DNA from: JABDIY01 sp963751955
GTDB lineage: Bacteria; Actinomycetota; Acidimicrobiia; Acidimicrobiales; SZUA-35
Assembly: GCA_963751955.1 (NCBI GenBank)
Contig: CAVVWM010000011.1
Coordinates: 62,001 to 126,000 of the forward strand
Length of the DNA stretch: 64,000 nt
Reading direction: 5' to 3'
Shown: piece after piece, positions 9,972 to 20,151 of the stretch
Numbering within the stretch: position 1 is the stretch's first letter
Layout of the letters: the number at the start of each line of letters is the position of its first letter
Made by a program: the position numbers and the translations under genes
The notes under the pieces: generated by a model
The model's database searches: none
What the model was told of the DNA's origin: nothing
What the model saw: only the letters and a program-made list of their open reading frames with translations

Positions 9972-11427
9972 CGCCGACCTCGTGTCGGTGCTGCCTCGCC
10001 CCCGTTTGGACTGAACATTTCGGGGCCGAGACGGATGCCGTGGTCGGCAAGCTTCTGAGCGAACTTGGGCCGAACGCCGGTCGACTTGAGCTGTCCTTTG
10101 AAGCGGCCTTGCTCGTCGACGCCGGCACCGAAGTCAAACAGGAACACGTCCTGCAGGGTGACAACTTCGCCTTCCATGCCGGCTACTTCGGTGATGTGGG
10201 TGATGCGGCGAGAGCCGTCACGCAGCCGCTGAAGCTGCACGATCATGTCGACCGCGGATGCGATCTGTTCGCGTATGGCGCGGACCGGAAGGTCGTATCC
10301 GGCCATGAGCACCAGCGTCTCCAGACGCGACAGCGTGTCTCGCGGATTGTTGGCGTGCAGGGTGGTCAGGGACCCGTCGTGACCGGTGTTCATGGCCTGG
10401 AGCATGTCGAGCGCCTCACCTGAACGGCACTCGCCGACGACGATTCGGTCGGGTCGCATACGCAGCGTGTTCTTAACGAGGTCGCGGATCGTGACCTCGC
10501 CCTTGCCTTCGACGTTGGGCGGCCGGGTCTCCAGGGAGAGCACATGGTCCTGGTGAAGCTGCAGCTCCTTCGCATCCTCGACGGTGATGATTCGCTCGTC
10601 GGTGGGGATGAAAGACGAGAGCACGTTGAGGGTCGTCGTCTTACCGGTGCCGGTGCCGCCGGAGACGACCACGTTGAGCTTGCCGACGATGCACGCCTGC
10701 AGGAACCGGGCCGAGTGCACGCTCAGCGTGCCGAACCGGATGAGATCATCGATCCTCAGCGGGTCGGCGGCGAACTTTCGGATCGTGAGGAACGGACCGC
10801 CGACCGCCAGCGGCGAGATCACGGCGTTCACACGGGAACCGTCGGGCAGACGAGCGTCACACAGCGGCGAAGACTCGTCGATCCGACGACCGATCTGGGC
10901 GACGATCTTGTCGATGATCCGGCGCAGGTGCAGCTCGTCGACGAACGAGACATCGGCCAGCGTCAGCTTGCCGCCCCGCTCCACGTAGATGTTCTTGGGG
11001 CCGTTGCACATGATCTCGGAGATGTCATCGTCGCGGAGAAGCTTGTCGATCGGGCCGTAGCCCAGGATGTCGTCGGAGACGTCCTGGATGAGTTGTGCCT
11101 TGTCGGCCGCCGACAGCGGCGTGCGCTCCATCGCTAGAGCGTTGTGGAGAGCCTCGTGAACCTTCTTGCGAAGCTCGTCCTCGCTCAGACGCTTGTCGTA
11201 GAGGATCGGGCCCAGTTCCTCGATGAGCGAGCTGTGCACCCGGTGACGAAGTTCGTCCAGCGCAGGATCCCGCCGCCCCAGGATTCGGGTAGCCGGGGCT
11301 TTTCCGGCGCCTCTTGTGCTCCCTCTTCCGGCTGTTCGTCTCGTGTAGTCGCTTGTAAAGAGACATCTGCCCCTGCTTTGAGTTGTCCTGCTGGTGGCCG
11401 GCGACTTCCCGTCGCTTGTTTCTTCAT
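9968..11427 (-). CDS. cpaF: Tad secretion ATPase CpaF/TadA, split by a one-base deletion
   Basis: The composite protein is 486 aa. It is the hexameric ATPase of the Tad/Flp system. Visible: an N-terminal three-helix region (DPALDELRHRVHSSLIEELG), the N-domain (DDISEIMCNGPKNIYVERGG), Walker A (SGGTGTGKTTTLN), Asp box, Walker B (RIVVGECRSGEALDMLQAMNTGHDG) and the His box region (TTLHANNPRDTLSRLE). The start at 11427 gives MKKQATGSRRPPAGQ and runs in one frame to PESWGG. From DPALDEL onward the frame is shifted. Adding one G at 11276-11279 gives ESWGRRDPALDEL. Without that correction the downstream frame stays open to 11638, but its N-terminus is then non-protein-like. It overlaps the tadB gene by 4 bp. 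Confidence 0.9.
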
Positions 11428-11456
11428 CGGCCCGAATCGGGCCGACTTGATTATCG

Positions 11457-12778
11457 CTAGCTGAAGAAACGGCGACGGCTCGGTTGCTGTGCTTCAAGCT
11501 GCGCTCCGTCGAGGAATCGCACCGCCAGCTCCTCGAACGCCCGAGCAACGCTCGACTTGGGCGCCGAAAGAACAACCGGGGATCCCTTGTTGACCGAGAT
11601 CGGCACGACGACGTCGCTCGGGACCCGAGCAGCGGCATGGACCTGAAGCGTTTTCTCGACCTCGTTGACGTCGAGCTTCACCTTGGAGTCGGCCGGTTCA
11701 GAACGAGATGCAAACGTTCCTTGGGTATGTCGAGCAGCTGCAGCGTACTGAGACCGATCTTGACGTTCTTGATGTTCGGGATGTCGAGACCGGCGACCAT
11801 GATCACTTCGTCACTCGCCTCGATCAGGCTCAAGACGACGTCGTTGAAGTACGCCGGCAGGTCGATGATCACGTGGCCGGCGAAGCGCTTGATGATCTCG
11901 GCCAGCTTCACCATCTGCTCACCGGTGATCTGGTCGGCGAACGTCGGCTCCATCGGTGCGGGCAGCACCCGGAGTCCGGTCTCCTCATGGGTGGTCATCA
12001 GCTGCTGCATGAGAACCGCATCGAGCTTGTCGAGCTGTGTGATCGCGTCGACGACGGTGTGCGTCGGCTGGAGCTTCAACATCACCGCGACATCGCCGAA
12101 CTGAAGGTGGCCGTCGATGAGGACAACCGGGCGGTCTGAGCGCCGAGCGAGCGAGCATGCGATGTTGGTGGCGGTGACCGACTTTCCGCTGCCACCCTTG
12201 GTCGAGAAGACCGTGATGACCATGCCGGGTTCGCCCTCGAGTTCATCGAGGATCTCGACGCCTGCACCGGCGCCGGGCTGCCATCGACGACTGCCACCGC
12301 TGCTCGACGACAGTCCTTCGGCTACGCGTTCGACGGTGTCCTGGAGCTGCATCTGATCGATGGGAGCCGAGAGCACGTCACGTACACCGGCTCGCATCGC
12401 GCTCTGCAGCAGCGCGGTGGAGACCTCGCTGGTCACGAGGATCGAACCGACCTCGGGATGAGTGCGGGTCCACTTTTGAATGATGGCTAGATCGCCTGCG
12501 TCGGCGCAGGACGGCCCGAGAATCACCACGACAGGACCCATTCCGAGCCGACCTTCAAGTTCGGCCAGGCTGCCGGCGGATCCAGCGCCTTCACCGAACT
12601 GAGCTGCGAGGTATTCGCGGACGGCCTGATCAGCATCGACCACCGCAACGGCTGCGCCGTTGGCGATTTGGGGCCGAAGGGCCGGGCTGTCACCTTCCGC
12701 TTCAGTTGTTTCGGGTTCGGGCTCTTCTCCGAATGAGGAGAGATCATCGAGTCCGAACGAGAGGTCGACGTCATCCAT
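11457..12778 (-). CDS. cpaE: Pilus assembly ATPase CpaE/TadZ, split by a one-base deletion
   Basis: The composite protein is 440 aa. It is a MinD/ParA-like ATPase that positions the Tad machine at the pole. An acidic N-terminus is followed by a degenerate receiver-like domain (~40-150, VAVVDADQAVREYLAAQF), then the deviant P-loop (VFSTKGGSGKSVTATNIA), the switch region (VVLIDGHLQFGDVAVML) and HVIIDLPAYFNDVVLSLIEASDEV. Frame one stops right after LHLVLNR. The remaining 75 residues (DSKVKLDVNEVEKTLQ to the end) are in the next frame. Adding one G at about 11693 restores NRADSKVKLDV, the family sequence. It follows cpaB with an overlapping stop/start region (TAAACATG). Confidence 0.9.
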
Positions 12779-12780
12779 GT

Positions 12781-13767
12781 TTAGGGCCTCGCAGTTGCGG
12801 CAAGTGCTTCCTGCAGCAGTTCGTCTTCGTAGCGTTCACATACGGTGAGATCGCCTTCGTTCTCAGGCTGGGGCGGACCATATGGAGTGAGCAGATCGCA
12901 GGTCTCGCCGGGGAGCTCGGAAGTATCGAAATCCAGCTGGGGGATCGGCCACGGCTCGTAGTCGGGTGAGACGAGCGTCAGGTAGAAGTCCTCCAGGGCA
13001 TGCAGGACCTGCGCAACCTCAACAGGCACTGCCAACGTGATCAGACCACCGGCTTGAGCGGCTGCTTCGCCTTCCTCAGCAGTCTCCACCGTCGCCGGGA
13101 GAGAAGTTCCGATCGCGAGGATCTCGGCCTTCTGGTACACCATTGCGGCGTCGCTCTTGAAGACACCCTGAAGGACCCGGCCACCGGAGATCACCGGCTC
13201 GGCTGCTACAGCTTCGTCGCTGCCTTCGTCCGTCGCTTGTTCGTCGGTGGTGGCTTCGACCGTGGGAGCTCCGTACCGGGTCATGATGTTCACGAAGTCA
13301 CCTGGCTCAAGGAGACCGGCCACAGCGTTCTGGCCGCCTGCGCTGAAGGTGTATGTAGTCATATCCTGACGACGTTCGTTCTCCACATCGACGGTACGTT
13401 CTTCGAGCCGGTCGGTGACGCCGGTCGCCACGACCTGGGGAGCGGCGAACATTCCCTTGACAATCGTCTGTTCGGCCGGGATTGAATTCACGGCCACGAG
13501 ACCAACGATCTCCTCACCGGGCACGGCGATGGCGGCGTCGGGTGCGAACTCAGCCGGAATCGGCTTCTCCACAATCAATCCCCGCTGTTCGAGGTCCGAA
13601 CCGCTGGCACCCTGGGGGATGTTGCCCTCGGCGACCCAGACGGTCACTAGTTCGCGTCCGGCGTAGACGTTGTCCTCGATCCCGCGGATGTAGATCAACA
13701 GACCCATCGCCGCTAGGCCTGCCATTGCGATTGCTACGAAAAGGATGATCGTACGCCGTGAGTTCAC
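12781..13767 (-). CDS. cpaB: Flp pilus assembly protein CpaB/RcpC, SAF domain
   Basis: 328 aa. One N-terminal membrane segment (RTIILFVAIAMAGLAAMGLLIYI) is followed by a SAF domain (~40-110, VWVAEGNIPQGASG, IVGLVAVNSIPAEQTIVKGMF) and the RcpC-type domain (GGQNAVAGLLEPGDFVNIMTRYG), with an acidic insert. CpaB proteins sit in the periplasm or cell wall zone and help outer assembly of Flp pili. The GTG at 13767 is chosen because AGGAG lies seven bases upstream and the protein then begins right before the membrane segment; a longer frame to 13806 has no such signal. It is the first gene of the Tad operon in this window. No pilin, prepilin peptidase or TadG-like gene is present here. Confidence 0.88.
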   Translation of the reverse strand: MNSRRTIILFVAIAMAGLAAMGLLIYIRGIEDNVYAGRELVTVWVAEGNIPQGASGSDLEQRGLIVEKPIPAEFAPDAAIAVPGEEIVGLVAVNSIPAEQTIVKGMFAAPQVVATGVTDRLEERTVDVENERRQDMTTYTFSAGGQNAVAGLLEPGDFVNIMTRYGAPTVEATTDEQATDEGSDEAVAAEPVISGGRVLQGVFKSDAAMVYQKAEILAIGTSLPATVETAEEGEAAAQAGGLITLAVPVEVAQVLHALEDFYLTLVSPDYEPWPIPQLDFDTSELPGETCDLLTPYGPPQPENEGDLTVCERYEDELLQEALAATARP

Positions 13768-13787
13768 GACACTCTCCTGAAGGTCAG

Positions 13788-13804
13788 GCCGGCTTGTGGC
13801 CGGC
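13788..13804. promoter_or_regulatory. Hairpin in the cpaB 5' region
   Basis: GCCGGC-TTGTG-GCCGGC forms a perfect 6-bp stem about 20 bases before the cpaB start, between rpsA and the Tad operon. No T-run follows it on the minus strand. It may be a terminator of rpsA without U-tract or a structured leader of cpaB. Confidence 0.3.
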
Positions 13805-13923
13805 ACATTTGTACTCAGGAGAACCTGTCGGCCGGTTTAGGCCTCGGGCTTAGCAATTCTTGAATTTTGAGTTGGAGTTACTATCGCGTCCAAGACGCTC
13901 CACAGGCTGGGAAAGGCCGAAAC

Positions 13924-15351
13924 CTAGGGCGCCTCGGGCTCGCTGATGGTCTCACCAGAAGCCTCATCCGAGGTTTCAGAAGCCTCATCTGAGGTTTCAC
14001 TTTCTTCAGCCGTGACTACCTCGGGTGCTTCAGAGGTGTACACCGAAGGCGTTTCCGCGTCGACTTTGTCTTCCTCGAGCTCCTGATAGTACTCAGCCCA
14101 CGCAGCCTCGGTAGCGGGGTCGACCTCGGTTGGACCGATGTAGTTGCCATCGGAGTCAAAGGCATGCTCGCCGAAGTGTTCTTGGTACTCCTGGGCCACA
14201 ACCCCACCCTCGGCCGCCTGCTTGATCGAAAGGCTGATCCGGCGGCGCTGGAGGTCGATGTCGATGATCTTGACCCAGAGTTCCTCGCCCGGAGTAACGA
14301 CCTGTTCTGGGAGGTCCACGTGATGGGCGGACATCTCCGAGATGTGTACCAAGCCCTCGATGCCGTCGCCGACCTGAACAAAGGAACCGAACGGTACGAG
14401 CTTGGTGACGCGTCCATAGACCAGTTCCCCAACTCGGTGACCGGTGGCGAATTCCTGCCATGGGTCCTGCTGGGTGGCTTTCAGCGACAGGCTGATTCGT
14501 TCGCGACTGAAGTCGACCTCGAGGACCTGAACCGTGACCTCGTCGCCGACCTGAACCACAGAGTTGGGATGATCCACGTGCTTCCAGGAGAGCTCTGACA
14601 CATGGATGAGGCCATCCATTCCGCCGAGGTCGACGAACGCACCGAAGTTGACGACCGAGGAAATCACACCGTTGCGAACCTCGCCCGGCTTGAGGTTCTC
14701 GAGGAAGTCTTCGCGCTGTTCCTTCTGAGTTTCTTCGAGGTAACCGCGGCGGGACAAGACAACGTTGTTGCGGTTCTTGTCAAGTTCGATGATTTTGGCG
14801 TGAACGGTCTGGCCCACGTAGGGCTGCAGATCCCTTACCCGGCGAAGCTCCACCAGCGACGCAGGGAGGAATCCTCGAAGACCGATGTCGACGATCAGTC
14901 CACCTTTGACAACCTCGATGACCGGGCCGGACACGATGCCGTCGGCTTCCTTGACATCTTCGATCGTGCCCCATGCACGCTCGTACTGGGCCCGCTTCTT
15001 CGACAGCAGGAGCCGACCCTCTTTGTCTTCGCGCTGAAGCACCAGAGCTTCGATCTCGTCGCCGATGGAGACGATCTCACCGGGTTCGACGTCGTTGCGA
15101 ATCGAAAGCTCACGAGATGGGATAACACCTTCGCTCTTGAAGCCGATGTCGAGCAGGACCTCGTCCTGGTCAACCCTGACCACGGTTCCCTTGACCATCT
15201 GTCCATCCTCGATGGAGACCATCGATGTGGTGTACGCCTCGTCGAGAGCGTCAGCAAGGTCGTTGAAGACAATCTGACGGGGAACATAGGCGCCGGCCTC
15301 GGCGTCGGTCATCGGTTCGGTAGGGGTAGGGGTAGCGGTGGTGTCGGTCAC
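13924..15351 (-). CDS. rpsA: 30S ribosomal protein S1
   Basis: 475 aa. S1 binds mRNA at the ribosome. Four S1 (OB-fold) repeats can be seen: ~48-118 (GQMVKGTVVRVDQDEVLLDIG), ~134-201 (IVSGPVIEVVKGGLIVDIG), ~218-288 (GEVRNGVISSVVNFGAFVDLGG) and ~305-375 (GELVYGRVTKLVPFGSFVQVG). This is the usual actinobacterial four-domain form. The C-terminus is a long acidic tail with a 7-residue repeat (SETSDEA twice). The GTG at 15351 gives a short Thr/Pro N-terminus; ATG at 15315 is an alternative. In a genome with many leaderless genes S1 may matter less for initiation; that is inference. Confidence 0.95.
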   Translation of the reverse strand: MTDTTATPTPTEPMTDAEAGAYVPRQIVFNDLADALDEAYTTSMVSIEDGQMVKGTVVRVDQDEVLLDIGFKSEGVIPSRELSIRNDVEPGEIVSIGDEIEALVLQREDKEGRLLLSKKRAQYERAWGTIEDVKEADGIVSGPVIEVVKGGLIVDIGLRGFLPASLVELRRVRDLQPYVGQTVHAKIIELDKNRNNVVLSRRGYLEETQKEQREDFLENLKPGEVRNGVISSVVNFGAFVDLGGMDGLIHVSELSWKHVDHPNSVVQVGDEVTVQVLEVDFSRERISLSLKATQQDPWQEFATGHRVGELVYGRVTKLVPFGSFVQVGDGIEGLVHISEMSAHHVDLPEQVVTPGEELWVKIIDIDLQRRRISLSIKQAAEGGVVAQEYQEHFGEHAFDSDGNYIGPTEVDPATEAAWAEYYQELEEDKVDAETPSVYTSEAPEVVTAEESETSDEASETSDEASGETISEPEAP

Positions 15352-15402
15352 GGAACTAGGCAGTACTTTCGTAGAATCTCGCGGCCCTGAGACTAACGAG
15401 AC

Positions 15403-15419
15403 GCCGAGACGATCTCGGC
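15403..15419. terminator. Hairpin between the GH26-like gene and rpsA
   Basis: GCCGAGA-CGA-TCTCGGC is a perfect 7-bp stem with a 3-base loop, lying after the GH26-like stop and before rpsA. It has no clear T-run on the minus strand, so a terminator role is only a guess. A regulatory role for S1 autogenous control is an alternative. Confidence 0.3.
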
Positions 15420-15489
15420 AAGCCCATCAGGATACCGGCTGGCACGCAGGGACAGACCCGGTCGGGCACTTCAGTGCCTTGGAGCGCCG

Positions 15490-16838
15490 CTACTTCGAAA
15501 CGTGGACGGTGTAGTCACCGGCTCCAGCTTTGGTCCATACAGCAAGCGACACCGGTTGTCCCGCCTGCAATTGGGCGGTGTAGATCAACGGACTCCGTTC
15601 CGAGACATCGGCACCCAACCAAGCGTTGTTGCTGCGCCGACGGATGTCGCTCCTCAACCTGGCACTTCCCGACCATGTGACCTTGATCGTGTAGCGGCCG
15701 CCTTGGTTCGGAGTGAACCGGTGTGGCTTCCACACCGCACTTCCTCCCCGACCCGCCCGGTGAACGTCTGGGTCACCTCGGGTCCGGGCGGCGGCTCGAT
15801 CGGAGCACCGTTGGCCCCTCCGTACGCGGCATCGTTCTGCATGGTGCGAAGTGCCTGCATCGAAGCAGCGCTGCCCCGCGGATCCCATATGCAATTGGGA
15901 AACGAAGGGTCGTTCGTGGCGAAATAGGAAAGCCCGGCCAGCCGTGACCACTCGGGCCGTTTGAACAGTTCCCTCGTGCCGTCGATGAACTCCGCCTGGG
16001 TTCCAGCGTTGCGATTGGCCGAGGCTGCCCATTCTGCGAGTACTAGGCGCTCGTTGGGGTGCGCCTGCGCGAAGGTCAGGAAATACGTGACGAGTTCGGA
16101 CATTGGCCGGTTCACAATTGCGTTGTCGGCCCGGCAGTTGGACCAGTCATAGGGGTCCGACCCGATCATGTCGACGACATCGTCTCCGGGGTACCACTGG
16201 AGCGCCGCCCGGCGATCGCCGGGCCTCTTCGCCTGCAACTCGTAGGCGTAGTTGGACATCACCCAAGCGTGTTGCACGTTCGTGGCACCGCGCTGCTGGA
16301 AGACCTGGTGGACTTTGCGGTACGCAGCCCGGAACGACTGGGGCGAACCCTGGGAATCGTTGACCCGGATCTCCGGCTCCTGGTTGAACGTGAACCAGAT
16401 GTCGCCACTCAAACCTTTGAGGTAGTCAGCCCACGCAACGATCTCGTTGTAGATCTGGGAACCGGGCTGTGCGTTGGCGATCGAGTTCCACGTCAACAGA
16501 GGTCCGCTGCGACGTTTGGCTCTCACCGACAGGTGCATGGTTCGACCGCCATTGAGTATTTCATCGTGGTAGGGCCTACTTCGGCCTGCCTCGTCCCACC
16601 GCATGAACACCCGCACGAGACCGAGCTTCTCGCCCAGCTGGCTTTCGAATGAGCGGAGCGACGTCACCGCATTTCCCTCCCTTGGCGGAGTGGCCCCGAA
16701 CAAGATGGTCGGATCGGCAGCCTGGGCACCCGAAGGAACCATCAGAACAGATGCGATGAGACAGAAGTAGACGACCAGCGCGCCAACGCGTGAGGTCCAA
16801 CGACGCTCCGTCGCCAACGGAGTAGATGATGTAGACAT
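15490..16838 (-). CDS. Secreted GH26-like glycoside hydrolase, split by a one-base deletion
   Basis: The composite protein is 449 aa. A signal peptide (about residues 18-40, LVVYFCLIASVLMVPSGAQA) is followed by a TIM-barrel-like domain. Its FTFNQEPE and LAEWAA motifs sit where the acid/base and nucleophile glutamates of GH26-type enzymes are found. A Pro-rich linker (IEPPPGPEV) leads to a C-terminal beta domain of about 110 residues ending in YTVHVSK. The frame breaks in the CCCC at 15746-15749; adding one base gives VGGGSAVWKPHRFTPN. Substrate is unknown; beta-mannan or an own-surface glycan is possible. It lies between polA and rpsA, transcribed the same way, with a perfect palindrome upstream. 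Confidence 0.72.
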
Positions 16839-16894
16839 GAAGTTCCCGGCCTTAGTGTTGCGATTGCGTTACGGCGCCGCAACCTATCGGAAGT

Positions 16895-16922
16895 ATCGTG
16901 TAGGTCAAACGACCTACACGAT
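16895..16922. promoter_or_regulatory. Perfect 12-bp inverted repeat upstream of the GH26-like gene
   Basis: ATCGTGTAGGTC and GACCTACACGAT are separated by AAAC, giving a perfect 12-bp stem with a 4-base loop. It lies 57 bases before the GH26-like ATG and 117 bases after the polA stop. No T-run follows on either strand, so it could be an operator for a dimeric regulator or a U-less terminator of polA. Confidence 0.5.
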
Positions 16923-17038
16923 CACCAACCGTGGACGAATCTCACGCAACCGTCAGCCACTTGTAGCGTTCGCCCAGCTCACACGGTGTCGGTTTCCGGA
17001 AGTGGGACCCCGGAACACTGTTGAAATCTTTTTCGAGA

Positions 17039-19725
17039 TCAATCTTTGGCGTCGGCCCACGTTGCCCCGAATGCAAGGTTGACCTCGAGCGGAACCGATA
17101 GTTCAAATGCCGTCGCCAGTTCGGCTCGCACCAATTGCTCGGCGACGTCACGTTCATCTTCAGGCACTTCGAGAATGACCTCATCGTGCACCTGAAGGAC
17201 CACACGAGACCGCAGACCCGATCTCGCCAGAGCGCGATCGAGACCGACCAGCGCGACTTTGAAGATGTCCGCCGCCAATCCTTGGATGCCGGCGTTCATG
17301 GCCTGGCGCTCCCCCGCCTGTCGGACACGGGGATTGTCGCTGCGGAGTTCGGGCAGCAATCGCTTTCGACCGAAAAGCGTTTCGGTGTAGCCGCGATTGC
17401 GAGCCTCAGTAACGGTTCGATCCATGTAGTCCCGGACTGCAGGGAAACCCTCAAAGTACGCGTCGAGGATGTCGGCGGCCTCCGAAGTCTTGATTCCGAG
17501 TCGTTGCCCAAGGCCGTAAGCTTCCATCCCGTAGGCGAGGCCATAGCTGACCATTTTGGCCTTGCTTCGCTGTTCGAAGTCAACTTCTTCGGGCCGTACG
17601 CCGAAGACGCGACCTGCGACGGATCGGTGCACGTCGGTTCCCGAGGTGAATGCCTCCATCAGGCCTGGATCCTTGGCGAGATGTGCAATGCAGCGAAGCT
17701 CGATCTGGTTGTAGTCGGCCACGAGAAGCTGATGACCTACAGGAGCTGCGAAGGCCTTTCGAAAAGATCGGCCGCGTTCGGATCGAACCGGAATGTTGTG
17801 CAGGTTCGGATGTTCGCTGGAGAGGCGACCGGTTCGGGCCACCATCTGATTGAAAGTTGCACGGATGCGGTCATCGCTCTGCACCTCGGCCAGAAGTGAC
17901 GCTCCGTACGTGCTGCGTAGCTTCTCGACCTCGCGATACGCCAGCAGGTGTTCGATGATGGGGTGTTCCCCGACCAACTTCTCAAGGGTCGCCTGATCGG
18001 TGGAAAAACCCGTCTTGGTCTTCTTGCCGGGCGTCAACCCGAGATCTTCGAAGAGGACCTCACGCAACACCTTGGTGCTGTTGACATTGAACTCGTAGCC
18101 GGCATCGTTCTGAATCTCGGTTCGGAGCGCATCTGCTTCGGCTGTCATGTCCGCGTTGAGCCGTTCCAACTCGGCCCGATCGACACCAACGCCGCGATGC
18201 TCCATCCGAGCCAGAACTGCAACCAACGGAACCTCGACCTCGGTGTTGAGGGTCGTGAGGCCCTCTTCCTCGAGCGCCTGTCGGCACGGCTCCACCAAGG
18301 CCGCAACCGCCGCTGCTTCAACCGCTGCCACCTCCGACGGAGGTGGGCCTTCCCCAAAATCAAGCTGACCGTCGGGAACGGTGTCGAAGCTCGGGAGTGA
18401 ATAATGGGTTCGTTCGACCACGAGATCGCTCAACGGGTACGACGTTCCGGCCGGGTCCATCAGGTATGCCGCCAGGGCAGTATCGAGCTGGAGCCCATCG
18501 CCAAACTCCTCTCCGGCGAGACTGCCACGAAGGATGGTTCTGAGGAGTGGTTTGGCATCATGTGCTGCGAAACCCGGTTTCTTCGTCGCCGCCAACATTT
18601 CATCAACGAGACCGGGATTCCCGATGGCATCAACCCAGGCGACCTCAACCGAGCCGTCATTGGCGGGGGCCTCGCTCGCGAACCCCAGACCCAGCAGCCG
18701 ATCTCCGCTGACCGAGCCGGCTATGGCGATCGGAACACTCGATGAGTCGAACGCGGCCGACCAGGACTCCACATCTGTGGTGGACCTGACTTCGCGAATG
18801 GTTGGGGCGAGGACGATTCGGTCGGCGTCGGCCACCTTGGTGCTGGCATCTTTTGCGAATGCCTCGAGGAAACGCTCGTACATCGTCCGAAATTCGAGGA
18901 AATCGAAGACCTTTTTGACCTCGTCGAGTTCAAATGGCTGCCGGTCCATCAACTCGTCGATCGTGACGTCGAGCTCAACGTCGCTGAGGAGCAGCATCAG
19001 CTCAGCATTGAGCCGAACCTGCTGCTCGTTCTCTTCCAGGTTCTGGCGGAGCTTGGGGCTGTGGTCGGTGATGTTGGCGTAGATGCCGTCGATACCGCCA
19101 TAGGTATTGATCAGTTTTGCAGCAGTCTTCTCGCCCACGCCGGCCACGCCGGGAAGATTGTCGCTTTGTCCCCTCTCAGCGCTGCGTACTGCACATAGTC
19201 CTTGGGTGCAACACCCGTGCGTTCCATGATCCCCGCTTCGTCGTACAGGGCGTAGTCGCTCACCCCACGACGGTTGTAGATCACTTTGACATGCGGGTCT
19301 TTCACCAGCTGATATGCGTCGCGGTCGCCGGTCACGACCTGCACATCGTGTCCCTTCGCCTCCGCCTGAAACGCCAGCGTGGCGATGATGTCGTCGGCTT
19401 CGAAGCCGGGCGCTTCGAGTGTGCGCAAATTGATGACCTCGAGAACTTTTCGGACCAGTCCCATCTGTTGCTTGAGAATGTCCGGCGCTGCCTTGCGGCC
19501 CGCTTTGTAGGAGTCGAGCCGTTCGTGCCGGAACGTGGGTTGAGGGAGGTCGAATGCCACCGCGATCGAGTCGGGCTTGTGGTCTCGAACCAAGTTGATC
19601 AGCATGCTCGTAAATCCGAACACTGCGTTGGTCACCTGACCTGAGGCTGTAGCTAGGTCGTCGGGAAGGGCATAAAACGCCCGGTACGTCAGCGAGTTCC
19701 CATCGATGAGCATCAGCGTCCCCAC
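17039..19725 (-). CDS. polA: DNA polymerase I, split by a one-base deletion
   Basis: The composite protein is 895 aa. Parts: 5' nuclease domain (~1-290; MLIDGNSLTYRAFYALPD, FEADDIIATLA, VVTGDRDAYQLV), a 3'-5' exonuclease-like domain whose catalytic DxE signature is not visible (VPIAIAGSVSGDRLLGLGFA), and an intact polymerase domain with motif A (VADYNQIELRCIAHL), motif B (RSKAKMVSYGLAYGMEAYG) and motif C (VLQVHDEVILEVP). Loss of proofreading motifs is usual in actinobacterial PolA. The frame breaks in the TTT at 19165-19167; adding one base gives GDKSDNLPGVAGVGEKTAAK, the conserved helix-hairpin-helix entry. The GTG at 19725 is supported by TAGGAT seven bases upstream; an ATG at 19713 is the alternative. 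Confidence 0.93.
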
Positions 19726-19732
19726 GGGATTG

Positions 19733-19738
19733 ATCCTA
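19733..19738 (-). promoter_or_regulatory. -10 box (TAGGAT) of leaderless polA
   Basis: TAGGAT on the minus strand ends seven bases before the GTG at 19725, which favours that start over the internal ATG at 19713. Confidence 0.5.
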
Positions 19739-19825
19739 CCCGCGCTGGCCTGCGGGCCTTCCTGCCCACCGAGCCCAGCTCCGGCGACTCCTGGGGCCTC
19801 GGAGCGTCGCCTCCCCCGGGAGGCG

Positions 19826-19937
19826 AGGTCAAACTCAGACCGCCAAATGAGGCCCGGTGCGAGTCGAGTTTCAGAGGGACCACGAAGCGAGCGCCAGCGA
19901 GTGAGAACGTGGGCCCAGAGGAACGAGCGAAGACAAC
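19826..19937. repeat. Dispersed repeat, copy 1 (112 bp)
   Basis: This is identical over 112 bp to 20004-20115. It contains a segment (GGACCACGAAGCGAGCG and onward to GTGGGCCC) that recurs in diverged, inverted form at 42702-42798. It lies in an intergenic gap and has no transposase or visible target duplication. Confidence 0.85.
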
Positions 19938-20003
19938 CGAACCTCAAGCAACTCCAAAGGCCGTCAGGCCGACGAGTTGCCAAGAACGGGCACCCGGAAG
20001 GCA

Positions 20004-20115
20004 AGGTCAAACTCAGACCGCCAAATGAGGCCCGGTGCGAGTCGAGTTTCAGAGGGACCACGAAGCGAGCGCCAGCGAGTGAGAACGTGGGCCCAGAGGA
20101 ACGAGCGAAGACAAC
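20004..20115. repeat. Dispersed repeat, copy 2 (112 bp)
   Basis: An exact copy of 19826-19937, offset by 178 bp. Beyond the 112 bp its right side (ACGGAACCTCCGTGG to 20127) matches the inverted copy at 42702 better than copy 1 does, so the element's true right end probably lies near 20127. Confidence 0.85.
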
Positions 20116-20151
20116 GGAACCTCCGTGGAAACGGGCCCCCTGCAGGGGAAA

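Larger units (their letters stand above)
19726..20151. other. Intergenic region between pdtaR and polA, filled by a duplicated element
   Basis: No gene is seen. It holds the polA -10 box, a hairpin at 19808-19825 (CGCCTCCC/GGGAGGCG) and two identical 112-bp repeat copies. A 7-bp inverted repeat (GCAACTC at 19948-19954, GAGTTGC at 19974-19980) lies between the copies. Open frames through it are by-products of the repeat. Confidence 0.6.

Noticed and set aside
11428..11638. N-terminal extension of the cpaF frame to 11638
   Set aside because: It runs antisense-like through the end of cpaE in another frame and is Arg/Ser-rich. The true start is in the neighbouring frame at 11427.
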